Positions 62,791 to 64,000 of a stretch of 64,000 nt of DNA are shown one piece after another (within the stretch, counting starts at the first letter, position 1; each line of letters begins with the position of its first letter). The notes below the pieces were generated by a model, which worked only from the letters and a program-made list of their open reading frames with translations, did not search any database and had not been told where the DNA came from. The position numbers and the translations under genes were made by a program. Origin of the DNA: Flavobacterium oncorhynchi (GTDB lineage: Bacteria > Bacteroidota > Bacteroidia > Flavobacteriales > Flavobacteriaceae); the NCBI RefSeq assembly GCF_002217355.1, contig NZ_MUHA01000003.1:92508-156507 (forward strand). Reading direction: 5' to 3'.

Positions 62791-63963
62791 ATGAATACAG
62801 AAGAATTTGGTTTTGAAACACAAGCCATAAGAACACAATTAGAAAGATCTCAGTATCTAGAGCATTCGGTGCCATTATACTTATCGTCAAGCTTTGTATT
62901 TGAAGATGCCGAAGATATGAGAGCTTCTTTTACAGAAGAAAAAGAAAGAAATATTTACAGCCGTTTCAGCAACCCGAATACTACAGAGTTTGTAGAGAAA
63001 ATTTGCAAAATGGAAGGTGCTGAATCTGGCTATGCATTCGCAACTGGAATGGCAGCAGTATATTCTACATTCGCAGCATTGTTAAATTCAGGCGATCATA
63101 TCGTTTCTGCAAGCAGCGTTTTTGGATCTACTCACGCTTTGTTTATGACTTATTTTCCAAAATGGAATATCGAAACTTCATATTTTGAAATCAACAAGCC
63201 GGAAACAATAGAAAGTTTCATCAAACCAAATACAAAAATATTATACGCAGAGTCGCCAACAAATCCTGGAGTTGATGTAATCGATTTACAATTGTTGGGT
63301 GATATTGCCAAAAAACACAATCTGATTTTAATTATTGACAACTGTTTTGCAACACCATATTTACAGCAGCCAATTAAATTTGGAGCACATTTGGTTATAC
63401 ATTCTGCTACAAAATTAATTGACGGACAAGGACGTGTTTTAGGCGGAATTACGGTTGGAAATGAAGATTTAATCAGACAGATTTATTTGTTTTCAAGAAA
63501 TACAGGGCCGGCTTTATCACCGTTTAATGCATGGGTTCTTTCAAAAAGTTTAGAAACATTGGCAGTTCGTGTAGACAGGCACTGCGAAAATGCATTAAAA
63601 GTAGCAGAGTTTTTACAAAGTCATCCGAATGTAAATAGTGTAAAATATCCCTTCTTGAAATCGCATCCGCAGTACGAAATTGCCAAAAAGCAAATGAAAG
63701 CTGGCGGGAATATTATTGCATTTGAAATTAAAGGCGGAATTGAGGCAGGAAGAAAATTCCTGAATTCAATAAAACTTTGTTCATTATCAGCTAATATTGG
63801 AGATACTAGATCAATTGTAACACATCCAGCATCAACAACGCACAGCAAATTATCTGAAGCAGATCAATTAGCAGTTGGAATTACGCAAGGTTTAGTACGT
63901 GTTTCTGTAGGTTTAGAAACCGTAGAAGATGTAATTGCCGATTTAAAGCAAGCGCTTGACTAA
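62791..63963 (+). CDS. metZ: Trans-sulfuration PLP enzyme, O-succinylhomoserine sulfhydrylase-like
   Basis: Cys/Met-metabolism PLP enzyme of 390 residues. Motifs: SVPLYLSSSFVFEDAEDMRA, YSRFSNPNTTEFVEKI, PLP Lys208 in HSATKLIDGQGRVLGG (the DGQGR form typical of MetZ), and VTHPASTTHSKLSEADQLAV. It would make homocysteine from an acylated homoserine and sulfide, parallel to metY, or act as cystathionine gamma-synthase. Sequence alone does not settle the substrate. It is shorter than MetY and in a different subgroup. Confidence 0.88.
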   Translation: MNTEEFGFETQAIRTQLERSQYLEHSVPLYLSSSFVFEDAEDMRASFTEEKERNIYSRFSNPNTTEFVEKICKMEGAESGYAFATGMAAVYSTFAALLNSGDHIVSASSVFGSTHALFMTYFPKWNIETSYFEINKPETIESFIKPNTKILYAESPTNPGVDVIDLQLLGDIAKKHNLILIIDNCFATPYLQQPIKFGAHLVIHSATKLIDGQGRVLGGITVGNEDLIRQIYLFSRNTGPALSPFNAWVLSKSLETLAVRVDRHCENALKVAEFLQSHPNVNSVKYPFLKSHPQYEIAKKQMKAGGNIIAFEIKGGIEAGRKFLNSIKLCSLSANIGDTRSIVTHPASTTHSKLSEADQLAVGITQGLVRVSVGLETVEDVIADLKQALD

Positions 63964-64000
63964 AATCTAGATTTTAGAATAAAAAAAGAAAGACCATTTT

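Noticed and set aside
1..64000. tRNA, rRNA, CRISPR array, IS element or prophage
   Set aside because: I looked for cloverleaf/T-loop motifs, regularly spaced repeats and transposase or integrase motifs and saw none. The A/T-rich repeats between genes are irregular and short.

Overview
The window looks like a chromosomal segment of a Flavobacterium close to F. johnsoniae. The evidence is low GC, TAnnTTTG -7 promoter boxes, GLPGLI proteins, an exosortase F pair, a PorT/SprT gliding and secretion protein, a lipoprotein-type TamA (TamL) and a DUF5686 protein. No tRNA, rRNA, IS element, prophage or CRISPR array was seen. The first gene (pnp) is cut by the left edge.

Layout. 1-4 kb: pnp, rpsO, a TonB-family MORN-repeat protein and a GAF methionine sulfoxide reductase on the minus strand. 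4-8.7 kb: xrtF and its partner, then a metal-linked outer-membrane module (HYC_CC_PP protein, TonB-dependent receptor, HMA protein) and a DedA protein. 8.9-16.2 kb: the elongasome operon mreB-mreC-mreD-mrdA-rodA, with purH upstream. 16.4-31 kb: housekeeping and envelope genes (MacB-like permease, accD, fba, tamL, rRNA methyltransferase, porT-ubiE, folA, thyA, a bifunctional nuclease, etfBA). 31-48.4 kb: pdhB, a DUF5686 receptor, an AlkA-type glycosylase, ppa plus hppA, a deoxynucleoside kinase, GLPGLI and receptor genes, and an M28 peptidase.

48.5-64 kb is a sulfur amino acid region and the most interesting part. It holds metK (behind a candidate long-loop SAM-II riboswitch), a large TonB receptor, metY with a homoserine dehydrogenase-like pseudoenzyme, metX (behind a clear SAM-I riboswitch), a fused aspartokinase/homoserine dehydrogenase, and metZ. 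Together these lead from aspartate to homoserine, O-acylhomoserine, homocysteine and, after methionine, SAM. Three units in this region (TonB receptor, metY, metX) each begin with the same arrangement: a TTG-N20-(C/T)ACATTT promoter, a tiny ORF rich in Met and Cys codons, and a strong intrinsic terminator. The 5' arm of that terminator is complementary to the last codons of the tiny ORF or the bases just after it. This is the signature of ribosome-mediated transcription attenuation sensing charged Cys/Met tRNA. Two of the units then encode paralogous 60-64 aa proteins of unknown function ending in a shared SLLFxMY...LFI motif. In the metX unit the attenuator is followed by the SAM-I riboswitch, giving two stacked controls. 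No experimental support is available here; these are readings of sequence.
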